DNA from: Rhizobium sp. J15
GTDB lineage: Bacteria; Pseudomonadota; Alphaproteobacteria; Rhizobiales; Rhizobiaceae
Assembly: GCF_002531825.1 (NCBI RefSeq)
Contig: NZ_NWSX01000024.1
Location: forward strand, 1 to 64,000
Length of the DNA stretch: 64,000 bases
Direction: 5' to 3'
Shown: in pieces, positions 9,237-18,354 of the stretch
Layout: each line of letters begins with the position of its first letter
How positions within the stretch are numbered: position 1 is the stretch's first letter
The notes under the pieces: generated by a model
Told to the model about the DNA's origin: nothing
What the model saw: the letters and a program-made list of their open reading frames with translations, nothing else
The model's database searches: none
Position numbers and translations under genes: made by a program

Positions 9237-10031
9237 TCAGGCAGCCAGTCTTTGGCGTTCGCGCTGGATAACCTCCGAGGCCAGCTGCAGATAGGCCTGG
9301 CTGCCCGCACATTTCAGATCATAGAGAATAGCAGGCTTGCCGTAGGACGGCGCCTCCGAAACCCGCACATTGCGCGGGATGAGCGTATGATAAACCTTCT
9401 CGCCGAGATGCGTGCGCACGTCATTGACGACCTGCTGGGCGAGGTTGTTGCGCGCGTCGAACATCGTCAGCACGATGCCCTGGATATCCAGTCGCGGATT
9501 GACGGTTCGGCGAACCTGGCTGACGGTCTCAAGCAACTGGCTCAATCCTTCCAGCGCGAAAAACTCGCATTGCAGCGGCACCAACACCGAATGGGCGGCC
9601 GCCATGGCATTCATGGTCAGCAGATTGAACGATGGCGGGCAATCCAGAAGAATATAGGAAAAGGCCATCGCTTCCGGCGACGATAGCGCCTTACGCAATT
9701 TGAAGACACGATCGCTTTCCTGCGCGATCTCCATTTCGACCCCGAGCAGATCCATCGTCGAGGGAACGATGAACAGGTTGGGCACAGCGGTTTCCAGCGT
9801 TACTTCACTGATACCGTGATCGCCGATCATCAGGTCATAGGAGGAAAGTTTGCGGTTGCGGCGATCAATGCCGAGGCCGGTGCTGGCATTGCCCTGCGGG
9901 TCGAGATCGACGATCAAGACCCGTTCGCCAATGGCGGCAAGCGCAGTTGCCAGGTTGATTGCAGTGGTCGTCTTGCCGACACCACCCTTCTGATTTGCGA
10001 TGGTGATTATCCGATGTCGTTCGCCAGCCAT
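9237..10031 (-). CDS. parA: Chromosome-partitioning ATPase ParA
   Basis: A 264-residue Walker-type ATPase (Soj/ParA, short chromosomal type without an N-terminal DNA-binding extension). The deviant Walker A KGGVGKTTTAINLA covers residues 15-28, the switch region is DLDPQGNASTGLG and the Walker B-like motif is YILLDCPPS. I chose the ATG at 10031 (MAGERHRIITIANQ), since sequence upstream of it is not ParA-like. It lies 19 bp downstream of rsmG on the same strand, so parAB is probably expressed with rsmG, mnmG and mnmE. Confidence 0.97.
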   Translation of the reverse strand: MAGERHRIITIANQKGGVGKTTTAINLATALAAIGERVLIVDLDPQGNASTGLGIDRRNRKLSSYDLMIGDHGISEVTLETAVPNLFIVPSTMDLLGVEMEIAQESDRVFKLRKALSSPEAMAFSYILLDCPPSFNLLTMNAMAAAHSVLVPLQCEFFALEGLSQLLETVSQVRRTVNPRLDIQGIVLTMFDARNNLAQQVVNDVRTHLGEKVYHTLIPRNVRVSEAPSYGKPAILYDLKCAGSQAYLQLASEVIQRERQRLAA

Positions 10032-10050
10032 TGCCGCAATATCCGATTTG

Positions 10051-10668
10051 TTAAACCAAGCGCCGGAGATTCGATACTTCCAAAATAACAGATCCCTGCT
10101 CAACGGCGCTCTTATGTTCTAGCAGATCGAATTCCCAGCGACCACGCGCTTTCTCGATTTCCCTCAGGTAATCCCGGCCTTTGTGAAAAAAGCCGTGACA
10201 ATTTTCTTGCGACAGCATCCAGGGCGCGGAATAGCCGATCAGCCCGTCGAGATCGGTCAGCGCGCGTGCGGAGATCGCTCCGCATTCGCCTATTTCCGCA
10301 GGGGCATCCTCGATTCGAATGGCGTGAACGGCTCCCCGCGCCTCCGTTTCCCGCAGCGCCGTCCGCAGAAAGGCCGCCTTCTTGTGGTTGCTTTCCACCA
10401 AATGGACCCATCCGTCCTGCAGCTCTGCCAGAAAGATCGCGGTAATGACGCCGGGGAAACCGCCGCCGCTTCCTAGATCAACCCAGGTGATCGGCTTCGG
10501 ATGGATCTGAAAGATCTGGCTGCTATCGGCGATATGCCGGTGCCACAGATCGTCAAGGGTTGATGGCGCCACCAGATTGATGGTTTTTGCCCACTTCTGG
10601 AACAGCGTGGCGAAGTGTCGAAGCCGCTCCTGTGTTTCACGTGAAACACGCAAACCGTTTAATTCCAT
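10051..10668 (-). CDS. rsmG: 16S rRNA (guanine527-N7)-methyltransferase
   Basis: A 205-residue SAM-dependent methyltransferase (formerly GidB) that modifies G527 of 16S rRNA. LWHRHIADSSQI is the family signature, followed by the SAM-binding motif VDLGSGGGFPGVITAI and VESNHKKAAFLR. The gene sits between mnmG and parA as in many bacteria. A perfect parS site lies within codons 7-12, so the reading frame and the centromere site overlap. Confidence 0.96.
   Translation of the reverse strand: MELNGLRVSRETQERLRHFATLFQKWAKTINLVAPSTLDDLWHRHIADSSQIFQIHPKPITWVDLGSGGGFPGVITAIFLAELQDGWVHLVESNHKKAAFLRTALRETEARGAVHAIRIEDAPAEIGECGAISARALTDLDGLIGYSAPWMLSQENCHGFFHKGRDYLREIEKARGRWEFDLLEHKSAVEQGSVILEVSNLRRLV
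10633..10648. other. parS centromere site (perfect)
   Basis: TGTTTCACGTGAAACA is the complete 16 bp palindromic parS consensus used by ParB proteins of most bacteria. It lies in the 5' end of rsmG (peptide VSRET), about 1.4 kb upstream of parB and about 6.7 kb from the proposed oriC. Confidence 0.93.
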
Positions 10669-10692
10669 TCTGAGGGACTCTCAACTTTTGTG

Positions 10693-12570
10693 TCAGGCGT
10701 TTTGCCGCGCTGGGGAATTGAGTCGACGGAGATGCACCAACAGCAGCGCGATGGCCGCCGGCGTCATTCCTTCAACAACAGACGCCTGGGCAATATTCAC
10801 GGGACGGGCCGCATTCAGCTTGACCTTCAGTTCGTTTGAAAGTCCAGAAAGACCGCTGTAGTCGAAATCATGCGGGATCTGCCGCTGCTCATCTCGTTGT
10901 TGATCGGCAATCGCCGTGGCTTGCCGATCCAGGTAAACCGAATAACCCGCTTCGATCTCCAGCGCCTCCGCGACCTTGGGTGCGATTGCCCCGAGAGTCT
11001 CGGGCCACACACGCTGAAGTTCGGCGAAATCGTAATTCGGATAGGACAAGAGATCATAGGCAGTGCGGCGCTGTCCATCGAGGTTGATGTTTAAGCCCGC
11101 CCGCCGCGCTTCGTTCGGCGTCACGGCCAGCGATTTGAGTAAAGCTCGGCCGCGCTCGATTTCCCGCTGGTAGGCGGTGAATCGCTCCCCACGCTCCCCG
11201 CTCGCACAGCCAAGCTGCATCGCCAGGGGCGTCAATCGCATATCTGCATTGTCCGCGCGCAATGTCAGCCTATATTCGGCGCGCGACGTAAACATTCGAT
11301 ACGGTTCCGTAACGCCGCGCGAGGTGAGGTCATCGATCATCACACCGATATAGGAGTTCGTCCGGCTGAATTGGAACGGATCCGAATCGCTGCTGTGCAA
11401 TGCAGCATTTAAACCGGCCGCCAGGCCTTGAGCGGCCGCCTCCTCATAACCGGTGGTGCCGTTGATCTGGCCGGCGAGGAACAATCCCTTCAGCCGCTTG
11501 ACCTCCAGCGACGGCGTCAGCTCCCGCGGATCGACATGGTCATATTCGATGGCATAACCCGGCTGCAGGATTCTCACCGCTTCGAGACCGGGAAGGGTCT
11601 TGATGAATTCTGCCTGAACCTCCGCCGGCAGGGAGGTTGAAATCCCATTCGGATAAACGGTGTCGTCATCCAGACCCTCCGGCTCGAGAAAGACCTGATG
11701 TCCATCCCGCTCGCCGAATTTCACCAGCTTGTCTTCGATAGAGGGGCAGTAGCGCGGGCCAACGCCCTCGATCTGGCCGGAATACATCGCCGACCGCATG
11801 ATGTTGTCGACGATAATCCTGTGTGTCGCTTCGGTGGTCCTCGTCACCCCGCAGTCGATCTGCGGCGTCGCAATCCGATCGGTCATGAACGAGAAGGGGA
11901 CAAGCTCCTCGTCGGCGCCCTGCCGGCCCACGGATTGCCAGTCGATCGTCTTTCCGTCCAGCCGCGCCGGCGTTCCCGTCTTCAAGCGCCCCAACCGCAA
12001 GCCGAGCCGCGCCAGCGTGGCGGATAGTCCGATCGAAGGCGCTTCGCCGACCCGACCGGCCGGGGTCTTTTCCGAACCGATATGGATAAGGCCGCGAAGA
12101 AAGGTGCCCGTCGTCAAAACCACCGCAGGTGTTTTGAAGGTTCGACCATCCTTCATGATGACACCCGCCACGCGGCCATCGACGATATCCAGATCGAACG
12201 CATCGCCTTCGATAATGTCGAGACCCGGCGTCGCTTCGATGGCGGCCAGCATCGCCAGCCGGTAAAGCTTTCGATCCGCCTGCGTCCGCGGTCCGCGAAC
12301 GGCCGCACCCTTCTTCTTGTTCAGCATTCTGAACTGAATGCCGGCCGCATCGGCGATCCGGCCCATCAGGCCATCCATCGCGTCGATCTCGCGCACGAGA
12401 TGACCCTTTCCAAGTCCGCCAATGGCCGGATTGCACGACATGACGCCGATCGTGTCGCGCCTGTGGGTAACAAGCGCGGTCTTCGCGCCAAGCCGCGCAG
12501 CCGCGCTCGCCGCCTCCGACCCCGCATGGCCGCCGCCGATAACGATCACATCATAGACATCTACGGTCAT
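10693..12570 (-). CDS. mnmG: tRNA uridine-34 5-carboxymethylaminomethyl modification enzyme, FAD subunit
   Basis: A 625-residue MnmG (GidA) protein. With MnmE it adds the carboxymethylaminomethyl group to the wobble uridine of several tRNAs. The FAD-binding dinucleotide fold is at the N-terminus (VIVIGGGHAGSEAA), with the family motifs SCNPAIGGLGKGHLVREIDAMDG and GLFLAGQINGTTGYEEAAAQGL. I chose the ATG at 12570 (MTVDVYDVIVIGGG); a start ten codons earlier adds nothing conserved. It lies downstream of mnmE, separated by a gap that carries a parS-like site. Confidence 0.97.
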   Translation of the reverse strand: MTVDVYDVIVIGGGHAGSEAASAAARLGAKTALVTHRRDTIGVMSCNPAIGGLGKGHLVREIDAMDGLMGRIADAAGIQFRMLNKKKGAAVRGPRTQADRKLYRLAMLAAIEATPGLDIIEGDAFDLDIVDGRVAGVIMKDGRTFKTPAVVLTTGTFLRGLIHIGSEKTPAGRVGEAPSIGLSATLARLGLRLGRLKTGTPARLDGKTIDWQSVGRQGADEELVPFSFMTDRIATPQIDCGVTRTTEATHRIIVDNIMRSAMYSGQIEGVGPRYCPSIEDKLVKFGERDGHQVFLEPEGLDDDTVYPNGISTSLPAEVQAEFIKTLPGLEAVRILQPGYAIEYDHVDPRELTPSLEVKRLKGLFLAGQINGTTGYEEAAAQGLAAGLNAALHSSDSDPFQFSRTNSYIGVMIDDLTSRGVTEPYRMFTSRAEYRLTLRADNADMRLTPLAMQLGCASGERGERFTAYQREIERGRALLKSLAVTPNEARRAGLNINLDGQRRTAYDLLSYPNYDFAELQRVWPETLGAIAPKVAEALEIEAGYSVYLDRQATAIADQQRDEQRQIPHDFDYSGLSGLSNELKVKLNAARPVNIAQASVVEGMTPAAIALLLVHLRRLNSPARQNA

Positions 12571-12629
12571 TCCAAGACTCCAATCCGGCGGTAGCTTCAT
12601 CTGAAACCTGCCAGCCGTCCAGGCTGAAA

Positions 12630-12645
12630 GGTTTCACGTGAATCA
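12630..12645. other. parS-like site at the end of mnmE
   Basis: GGTTTCACGTGAATCA matches the parS consensus at 14 of 16 positions with the central TTTCACGTGAA intact. It overlaps the mnmE stop codon (12643-12645) and the mnmE-mnmG gap, 2 kb from the perfect site. Confidence 0.7.
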
Positions 12646-13962
12646 TTTGCCGATACAAAACTCCGAGAAGATCACCCCAAGCAGCTGCTCGACATCCACC
12701 CGCCCGGTAATCCTGCCCAGATAGTCGGCGGCAACTCGAAGCTGCTCGGTGCGCAGTTCCAGATCCACATCGACCTGCGAAATCGCCTCGTCGAGCGCCG
12801 ACAAACATTTCGCCAGCGAATCCTTATGCCTTTGCCGGCTGGGAATCGCCATGGACAGGCCACCGAAACGATCTGCGACGATCCCGCCGATCAGCTGCCG
12901 CAGCTCCGGCAAACCATCGCCTGTCATCGTGGAGATCTGCAGATCATACCGGCCAGGGGCGATATCGATGAGGTCCTTCTTCGTGCCGACAGTAACATGC
13001 GGAAAAGTCGGCTCCAAGTCATCAGGTATCTCGGGACTGGTCATGTCGACCAGCAGCAGCACGAGATCGGCGTCACGGAGAGCAACACGCGCCCGCCGCA
13101 CGCCTTCCATTTCCACCCTGTCCTCCGTCTCCCGGAGGCCGGCCGTATCGTAGAGTTTCACCAGATAGCCATCGATATCGATATCGAGATGCAGCACATC
13201 GCGCGTCGTTCCGGCGATGTCGGTGACGATCGCGACGTCACGGCGCGCCAGGGCATTCAGCAGGCTCGACTTGCCGGCATTCGGCGCGCCGGCAATCACC
13301 ACCTTGAAGCCGTCCCTGATGATTTCCCCAGCCGAAGCAGCGCCCAGATGTTCAGCGATATCGCTGCGAAGCTTCTCCATATCGGACCAGACCATGTCCG
13401 AGACCGACCCCGGCACGTCGTCTTCGTCGGGAAAATCCAGTTCCGCTTCGATCAGTGCCCGCGCACGGGTTAATCGTTCCGCCCACGAATCGTAAATCGC
13501 CGAAAGGCCGCCGGCACTATGTTCGACGGCGAGGCGGCGCTGCATTTCCGTTTCAGCGCCGATCAGATCGGCCAATCCCTCAACTTCGACAAGATCGAGC
13601 TTGCCGTTTTCGAAGGCTCGTCTTGAAAATTCACCTTCGACGGCCATCCGCACATTGGGAAATTCACCGAGCGTCTGAAACAACGCAGCCAGGACCGCTT
13701 TACTGCCGTGGATCTGCAACTCCGCAACGTCCTCGCCCGTAAACGAGTTGGGCGCGGGAAAAAACAGCGCCAGTCCGCGATCGATCGGCTCATTGTTACG
13801 AGTCCGAATCGTTCGATAGGCTGCCGCCCGATCGGCGGGAACCGAGCCGATGAGGCTCACAAGCACGTCCCTGGTCGCCGGCCCGCTGATGCGAACCACC
13901 GAGACACCCGAAGGCGGCGCCCCACTCGAGAGGGCATATATGGTGTCATGCGATATGGCCAT
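12643..13962 (-). CDS. mnmE: tRNA modification GTPase MnmE
   Basis: A 439-residue GTPase, partner of MnmG in wobble-uridine modification. The N-terminal tetrahydrofolate-binding domain begins DTIYALSSGAPPSGVSVVRISGP. The G domain is inserted in the middle with P-loop GAPNAGKSSLLNAL, DIAGTTRD and DTAGLRE. The protein ends in FCIGK, the C-terminal CxGK motif whose cysteine is characteristic of the family. Length is close to normal. Its stop codon lies inside a parS-like site. Confidence 0.97.
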   Translation of the reverse strand: MAISHDTIYALSSGAPPSGVSVVRISGPATRDVLVSLIGSVPADRAAAYRTIRTRNNEPIDRGLALFFPAPNSFTGEDVAELQIHGSKAVLAALFQTLGEFPNVRMAVEGEFSRRAFENGKLDLVEVEGLADLIGAETEMQRRLAVEHSAGGLSAIYDSWAERLTRARALIEAELDFPDEDDVPGSVSDMVWSDMEKLRSDIAEHLGAASAGEIIRDGFKVVIAGAPNAGKSSLLNALARRDVAIVTDIAGTTRDVLHLDIDIDGYLVKLYDTAGLRETEDRVEMEGVRRARVALRDADLVLLLVDMTSPEIPDDLEPTFPHVTVGTKKDLIDIAPGRYDLQISTMTGDGLPELRQLIGGIVADRFGGLSMAIPSRQRHKDSLAKCLSALDEAISQVDVDLELRTEQLRVAADYLGRITGRVDVEQLLGVIFSEFCIGK

Positions 13963-14000
13963 GCTTCTGTCTATCGGTTCGAATCCGAATCGGCTCTCTA

Positions 14001-14039
14001 AATAGAAAAGCTGGCGGCATCACGACGATGCCACCAGCT
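14001..14039 (-). terminator. Intrinsic terminator of rho
   Basis: The arms AGCTGGCGGCATC and GATGCCACCAGCT (14009-14039) form a 13-step stem with one mismatch and a five-base loop. On the minus strand the stem is followed by TTTTCTATTT. It ends the rho transcript before mnmE. Confidence 0.8.
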
Positions 14040-14063
14040 CTCGTAGGTGAATCCGGCTAAGGA

Positions 14064-15329
14064 TTACGTATTCATCGAATCGAAGAAGTCGGAATTGTTC
14101 TTCGTCTGCTTGAGCTTGTCGATGAGGAATTCGATCGCGTCGGTCGTGCCCATCGGCGCCAAGATACGGCGTAGCACGAAGATCTTCTGCAGATCCTGGC
14201 GCGGAACCAGCAGGTCTTCCTTACGCGTGCCGGACTTGAGGATGTCCATTGCGGGGAAGATGCGCTTGTCGGCGACCTTGCGGTCGAGCACGATTTCGGA
14301 GTTGCCGGTGCCCTTGAACTCTTCGAAAATGACTTCGTCCATGCGGCTGCCGGTATCGATCAGCGCCGTGGCGATGATTGTCAGCGAACCGCCTTCCTCA
14401 ATATTGCGAGCGGCACCGAAGAAGCGCTTCGGGCGCTGAAGCGCGTTGGCGTCGACGCCGCCGGTCAGAACCTTGCCGGAAGAAGGAACGACGGTGTTGT
14501 AAGCGCGGCCGAGACGGGTGATCGAATCGAGCAGGATGACGACGTCGCGTCCATGCTCGACCAGACGCTTCGCCTTTTCGATGACCATTTCGGCCACCTG
14601 AACGTGACGCACCGCCGGCTCGTCGAAAGTCGAGGAAATGACCTCACCGCGAACGGAACGCTGCATGTCGGTCACTTCCTCAGGGCGTTCGTCGATCAGC
14701 AGAACGATGAGATAGCATTCCGGATGGTTTGCCGTGATCGAATGCGCGATATTCTGCAGCAGCACGGTCTTACCGGTACGCGGCGGTGCGACGATCAGGC
14801 CGCGCTGGCCCTTGCCGAGCGGCGCCACCAGATCGATCACGCGCGGCGACAGATCCTTGGAGGTCGGAACATCCAGTTCCATCTTGAAGCGCTCGTTCGG
14901 ATAGAGCGGCGTCAGATTGTCGAAATGGACCTTGTGACGGATCTTTTCCGGATCGTCGAAATTGATGGTGTTGACCTTCAGCAGCGCGAAATAGCGTTCG
15001 CCTTCCTTCGGTCCGCGGATGGGCCCTTCGACCGTATCGCCTGTCTTCAGCGAGAACCGGCGGATCTGCGACGGAGAAATATAAATGTCGTCGGGACCCG
15101 GCAGGTAATTGGCATTGGCGGAACGCAGGAAGCCGAAACCGTCCTGCAGCACTTCGACGACCCCTTCGCCGATGATTTCCACATCCTGGCTGGCAAGCAT
15201 CTTGAGAATCGCAAACATCAGTTCCTGCTTGCGCATCGTGCTTGCATTCTCGACCTCGAGCGACTCGGCGAAAGCCAGAAGATCCGTCGGGGATTTACTC
15301 TTAAGTTCCTGAAGCTTCATTTCAGCCAT
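14064..15329 (-). CDS. rho: Transcription termination factor Rho
   Basis: A 421-residue RNA-dependent ATPase that terminates transcription. The N-terminal RNA-binding part has LVLQ-like GVVEVLQDGFGFLRS and YLPGPDDIYVSPSQIRRF-like sequence; the ATPase domain has IVAPPRTGKTVLLQNIA (Walker A), VLLIDERPEEVTDM and the Q/R-loop region near the C-terminus. I chose the ATG at 15329 (MAEMKLQELKSKSP), the typical rhizobial start. It is flanked by a 200 bp leader upstream and an intrinsic terminator downstream, so it is likely its own transcription unit. Confidence 0.97.
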   Translation of the reverse strand: MAEMKLQELKSKSPTDLLAFAESLEVENASTMRKQELMFAILKMLASQDVEIIGEGVVEVLQDGFGFLRSANANYLPGPDDIYISPSQIRRFSLKTGDTVEGPIRGPKEGERYFALLKVNTINFDDPEKIRHKVHFDNLTPLYPNERFKMELDVPTSKDLSPRVIDLVAPLGKGQRGLIVAPPRTGKTVLLQNIAHSITANHPECYLIVLLIDERPEEVTDMQRSVRGEVISSTFDEPAVRHVQVAEMVIEKAKRLVEHGRDVVILLDSITRLGRAYNTVVPSSGKVLTGGVDANALQRPKRFFGAARNIEEGGSLTIIATALIDTGSRMDEVIFEEFKGTGNSEIVLDRKVADKRIFPAMDILKSGTRKEDLLVPRQDLQKIFVLRRILAPMGTTDAIEFLIDKLKQTKNNSDFFDSMNT

Positions 15330-15528
15330 GAAGTGACCAATGCTCTTTTCAATTTTGAAGGGGAAAGGCGATGTTGGGTCGTATTCGGTACTGCGAAAGG
15401 GGCTCGCAGACGACTGAACTCTACACACATGCCACGTAGATGAGATGCGCGGAAAATAGCGACTCGTTATCGCCGCCGCAAGGGGGCTGCTTAAAATGAA
15501 GCAAATTTAACCTGAGGGATGATTTGCC

Positions 15529-16065
15529 TCAAAATGGCTTCACCACGACGAGGATCACGATCAGGATCATCAGCAGCGTCGGCGCCTCGTTCATGAACCG
15601 CCAATAGCGGGCGGAACGGCGATTTTCATCCCGCTCGAAAGCCCTTACGGCGCGGCTGAAGAACATATGGACACCGGTCAGAAGCACGACCAGACCGATC
15701 TTCGCGTGCAGCCAGCCGCCCTGAAAACCATAAACCGACCAGGCGAGATAGAGACCAAAAATCCAGGTCAGCATCATTGCCGGCGTCATGATGATCCGAA
15801 GCAGCCGGCGCTCCATCACCTTGAAGGTTTCCGACTGCACCGAACCCGGTTCGGCATCTGTATGGTAGATGAACAGCCGCGGCATATAAAACAATCCGGC
15901 CATCCAGGAGATCACCGCGATGATGTGGAGCGCCTTGATCCAGAGATAGAGATTGTCCGGGTTCCAGGCGAAGAGCCCGATCGCCAGCAGCGCGAAGAAG
16001 GCCAGCGCAAAATGCGCGCGGCGCCGGGCATAGGCGCCCGGCCTCCGATCCGTCTGCTTCTCCAT
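15529..16065 (-). CDS. hemJ: Protoporphyrinogen IX oxidase HemJ
   Basis: A 178-residue integral membrane protein of the HemJ family (TIGR00701 type), which oxidises protoporphyrinogen IX in haem synthesis in bacteria without HemG/HemY. I see four to five hydrophobic segments: ALAFFALLAIGLFAW, YLWIKALHIIAVISWMAGLFY, TPAMMLTWIFGLYLAW, KIGLVVLLTGVHMFF and LLMILIVILVVV. The conserved histidine is in KALHIIAVISWMAGL. The ATG at 16065 is used; sequence further upstream in this frame belongs to hemE read in another frame. It lies directly downstream of hemE, which fits one haem-synthesis transcript. Confidence 0.9.
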   Translation of the reverse strand: MEKQTDRRPGAYARRRAHFALAFFALLAIGLFAWNPDNLYLWIKALHIIAVISWMAGLFYMPRLFIYHTDAEPGSVQSETFKVMERRLLRIIMTPAMMLTWIFGLYLAWSVYGFQGGWLHAKIGLVVLLTGVHMFFSRAVRAFERDENRRSARYWRFMNEAPTLLMILIVILVVVKPF

Positions 16066-16067
16066 CG

Positions 16068-17099
16068 TCACGTCAGACCTCGCACGCGGTCGACCAGCAC
16101 GCGCACATGTTCGGGGTCGGCCTGCGGTGTGATGCCGTGACCCAGATTGAAGATCAGCGGCCCATTGCCGAGATGCTGGAGAATATCGTCTATGCCTTCT
16201 TCCAAAGCCTTGCCGCCGGCAACGACTCGCATCGGATCGAGATTGCCCTGAACCGGCCCATCCTTCTGAAGTTCGGCGGCAAAGGCCAATGGCACCGACC
16301 AATCGAGGCCGATCGCATCCGCACCCGTCTTCTGACGATAGGTCTTCAGCTGGTAGCCTGCGCCTTTGGCAAAGGCGATGATGCGGGCATGCGGCCGCCG
16401 CGACCTTATCGAAGCGATCATCCGGGCGATAGGCCGGATCGCGAAAGCCTCGAATTCCTTTTCGCCGAGAACGCCGGCCCAGGAATCGAAGATCTGCACG
16501 GCATCGGCGCCGGCATCGATCTGCGCGACGAGATAACCGGCCGACACATCCGCCAGCAGCATCAGCAGATGCTCGAAAGCGCGCGGATGCTTGTAGGCGA
16601 AGAGACGGGCAGGGGCTTGATCGGGCGTTCCATGACCCGCGATCATATAGGTCGCAACAGTCCAGGGCGCGCCGCAGAAGCCAAGCAGGGTCGTCTCATC
16701 GGGCAGCTCGCTGCGCAGCCGCCGCACCGTCTCCAGAACCGGGTGGAGATAATCGACAACCTCTTCGCCGTTCAGCCTGCCGATGCCCGCTTCATCGATC
16801 GGATCCATCTCAGGACCATGCCCCTCGGTGAAGCGAACGTTTCGTTTCATCGCATCGGGAATGACGAGAATGTCGGAAAACAGGATGGCCGCATCGAAGC
16901 CATAGCGGCGGATCGGCTGCAATGTCACTTCAACGGCATAATCGGGCGTGTAGCAGAGATCGAGAAAGCTCCCGGCCTTTGCCCGCGTCTCTCTATATTC
17001 CGGAAGGTAACGTCCGGCCTGCCGCATCAGCCAGAGAGGAGGAGGGGAGAGGCTTTCGCCATCGAGAACCCTCATGATCTTTCGGCGCGTTTCGCTCAA
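16068..17099 (-). CDS. hemE: Uroporphyrinogen decarboxylase
   Basis: A 343-residue enzyme that decarboxylates uroporphyrinogen III to coproporphyrinogen III. The family signature PPLWLMRQAGRYLPEYRE occupies about residues 20-37, and FCGAPWTVATYMI, IFDSWAGVL and NLGHGITP complete the pattern. The start may be a TTG at 17099 (MSETRRKIMRVLDGE) or the ATG eight codons later at 17075. Only 2 bp separate its stop from the hemJ start. The gene borders the proposed oriC, as it does in Sinorhizobium meliloti and Caulobacter crescentus. Confidence 0.96.
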   Translation of the reverse strand: MSETRRKIMRVLDGESLSPPPLWLMRQAGRYLPEYRETRAKAGSFLDLCYTPDYAVEVTLQPIRRYGFDAAILFSDILVIPDAMKRNVRFTEGHGPEMDPIDEAGIGRLNGEEVVDYLHPVLETVRRLRSELPDETTLLGFCGAPWTVATYMIAGHGTPDQAPARLFAYKHPRAFEHLLMLLADVSAGYLVAQIDAGADAVQIFDSWAGVLGEKEFEAFAIRPIARMIASIRSRRPHARIIAFAKGAGYQLKTYRQKTGADAIGLDWSVPLAFAAELQKDGPVQGNLDPMRVVAGGKALEEGIDDILQHLGNGPLIFNLGHGITPQADPEHVRVLVDRVRGLT

Positions 17100-17499
17100 G
17101 CGCTTCTTCCCTATAAAAAATCAAAGATATTTTAAAAGGTTTCTATTTCTTAGAGTCGGTGTCTATCAAGGATTAAAATCCATCCACCGCCGATGCCATT
17201 TGTCGCGCACCGGCAAAGAACATGGCAAGGATTTTCCGGCTGCGCTCAAATTTCGAGGAGAAGCCGAATCCGAAAGTGATTCCAGTCGCTTCCGAATGAA
17301 TGATTTTCTGCTGGCTTGTGGATAAGCTGTGGACCTGCTCTAAGGAAGTCGTGTTCCTCCCCATCGTCCACAGGGTCCGATGAAACCGGTTTGCAAAATT
17401 CGTAGTGTGGATAAGGAGGCATGTTTTCCCGAAGCCGAGGCCGCCCCGGCGCCTTAGCTCCCCATCATCCAGTCTTTTCAACAGGCAGCGGAAAATAGC
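17100..17499. other. Probable chromosomal replication origin (oriC)
   Basis: This 400 bp gap between hemE and the PPDK-regulator gene codes for nothing convincing. It holds an AT-rich stretch at 17111-17150, two perfect DnaA boxes TGTGGATAA at 17317-17325 and 17406-17414, and weaker ones at 17328-17336 (TGTGGACCT) and 17364-17372 (TCGTCCACA). GANTC methylation sites of the CcrM type occur at 17153, 17265 and 17278. The position next to hemE matches the mapped origin in S. meliloti and Caulobacter. Genes on both sides are transcribed away from it and parS sites flank it. Confidence 0.85.
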
Positions 17500-18321
17500 G
17501 TGGAGAACAGAACGAACTTCTTTCATCTGCATCTGATTTCTGACTCAACCGGGGAGACTCTCATCTCCGCCGGCCGCGCCGCATCGGCCCAGTTCAGATC
17601 CGCTCAGCCGATCGAACACGTCTATCCCCTGATCCGCAATCGCAAGCAGCTGTTGCCGGTTCTGCAGGCGATCGACGAAACCCCCGGCATCGTGCTTTAC
17701 ACGATCGTCGACCGCGAGCTCGCGAGCCTCATCGACGAGCGCTGCGCCGAAATGGGCGTTGCCTCGGTCAATGTGCTGGAGCCGGTGATGAATGCGTTCC
17801 AGATCTATCTCGGCGCGCCGTCGCGCCGCCGGGTCGGAGCCCAGCACGTCATGAACGCCGGCTATTTCGCGCGTATCGAGGCGCTGAATTTCACCATGGA
17901 CCATGACGACGGCCAGATGCCGGATGACTATAATGACGCCGACGTGGTCATCATCGGGATCAGCCGCACTTCGAAAACGCCGACCAGCATCTATCTCGCC
18001 AACAGAGGCATCAAGACGGCGAACATCCCGATCGTCTATGGCGTGCCCTTGCCGGAGAGCCTCTTTGCCGCAACGAAACCGGTGATCGTCTGCCTCATCG
18101 CCACCACCGACCGCATTTCCCAGGTGCGGGAAAACCGCATCCTCGGGACGACGCAGGGTTTCGACCGGGAACACTATACTGATCGCGCCGCGATCTCCGA
18201 GGAATTGAAATATGCCCGCTCGCTCTGCGCCCGCCACGGCTGGCCGCTGATCGACGTGACGCGCCGCTCGATCGAGGAAACGGCGGCGGCCATTGTTGCC
18301 CTGCGCCCGAAGCTGCGCTAA
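17500..18321 (+). CDS. Pyruvate, phosphate dikinase regulatory protein (DUF299 family)
   Basis: A 273-residue bifunctional kinase/pyrophosphorylase of the PPSR/PDRP family, which uses ADP to phosphorylate, and Pi to dephosphorylate, pyruvate phosphate dikinase or PEP synthetase. The N-terminal signature FFHLHLISDSTGET and the P-loop GISRTSKTPTSIYLANRG (residues ~150-167) are clear. In rhizobia PPDK is the likelier target, which is inference. The start is GTG at 17500. It is the first gene to the right of the proposed oriC, transcribed away from it. Confidence 0.93.
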   Translation: MENRTNFFHLHLISDSTGETLISAGRAASAQFRSAQPIEHVYPLIRNRKQLLPVLQAIDETPGIVLYTIVDRELASLIDERCAEMGVASVNVLEPVMNAFQIYLGAPSRRRVGAQHVMNAGYFARIEALNFTMDHDDGQMPDDYNDADVVIIGISRTSKTPTSIYLANRGIKTANIPIVYGVPLPESLFAATKPVIVCLIATTDRISQVRENRILGTTQGFDREHYTDRAAISEELKYARSLCARHGWPLIDVTRRSIEETAAAIVALRPKLR

Positions 18322-18354
18322 GCGCTGACGAAACGCTGGCACGTCGAGGAACGC

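Noticed and set aside
16066..16302. Extension of hemJ upstream by 79 codons
   Set aside because: The extra sequence is hemE read in another frame; the ATG at 16065 gives a normal HemJ N-terminus.
17173..17532. A 119-codon open frame on the minus strand across the hemE-PPDK regulator gap
   Set aside because: It overlaps the start of the PPDK-regulator gene, has no family resemblance, and contains the DnaA boxes and AT-rich part expected of oriC.
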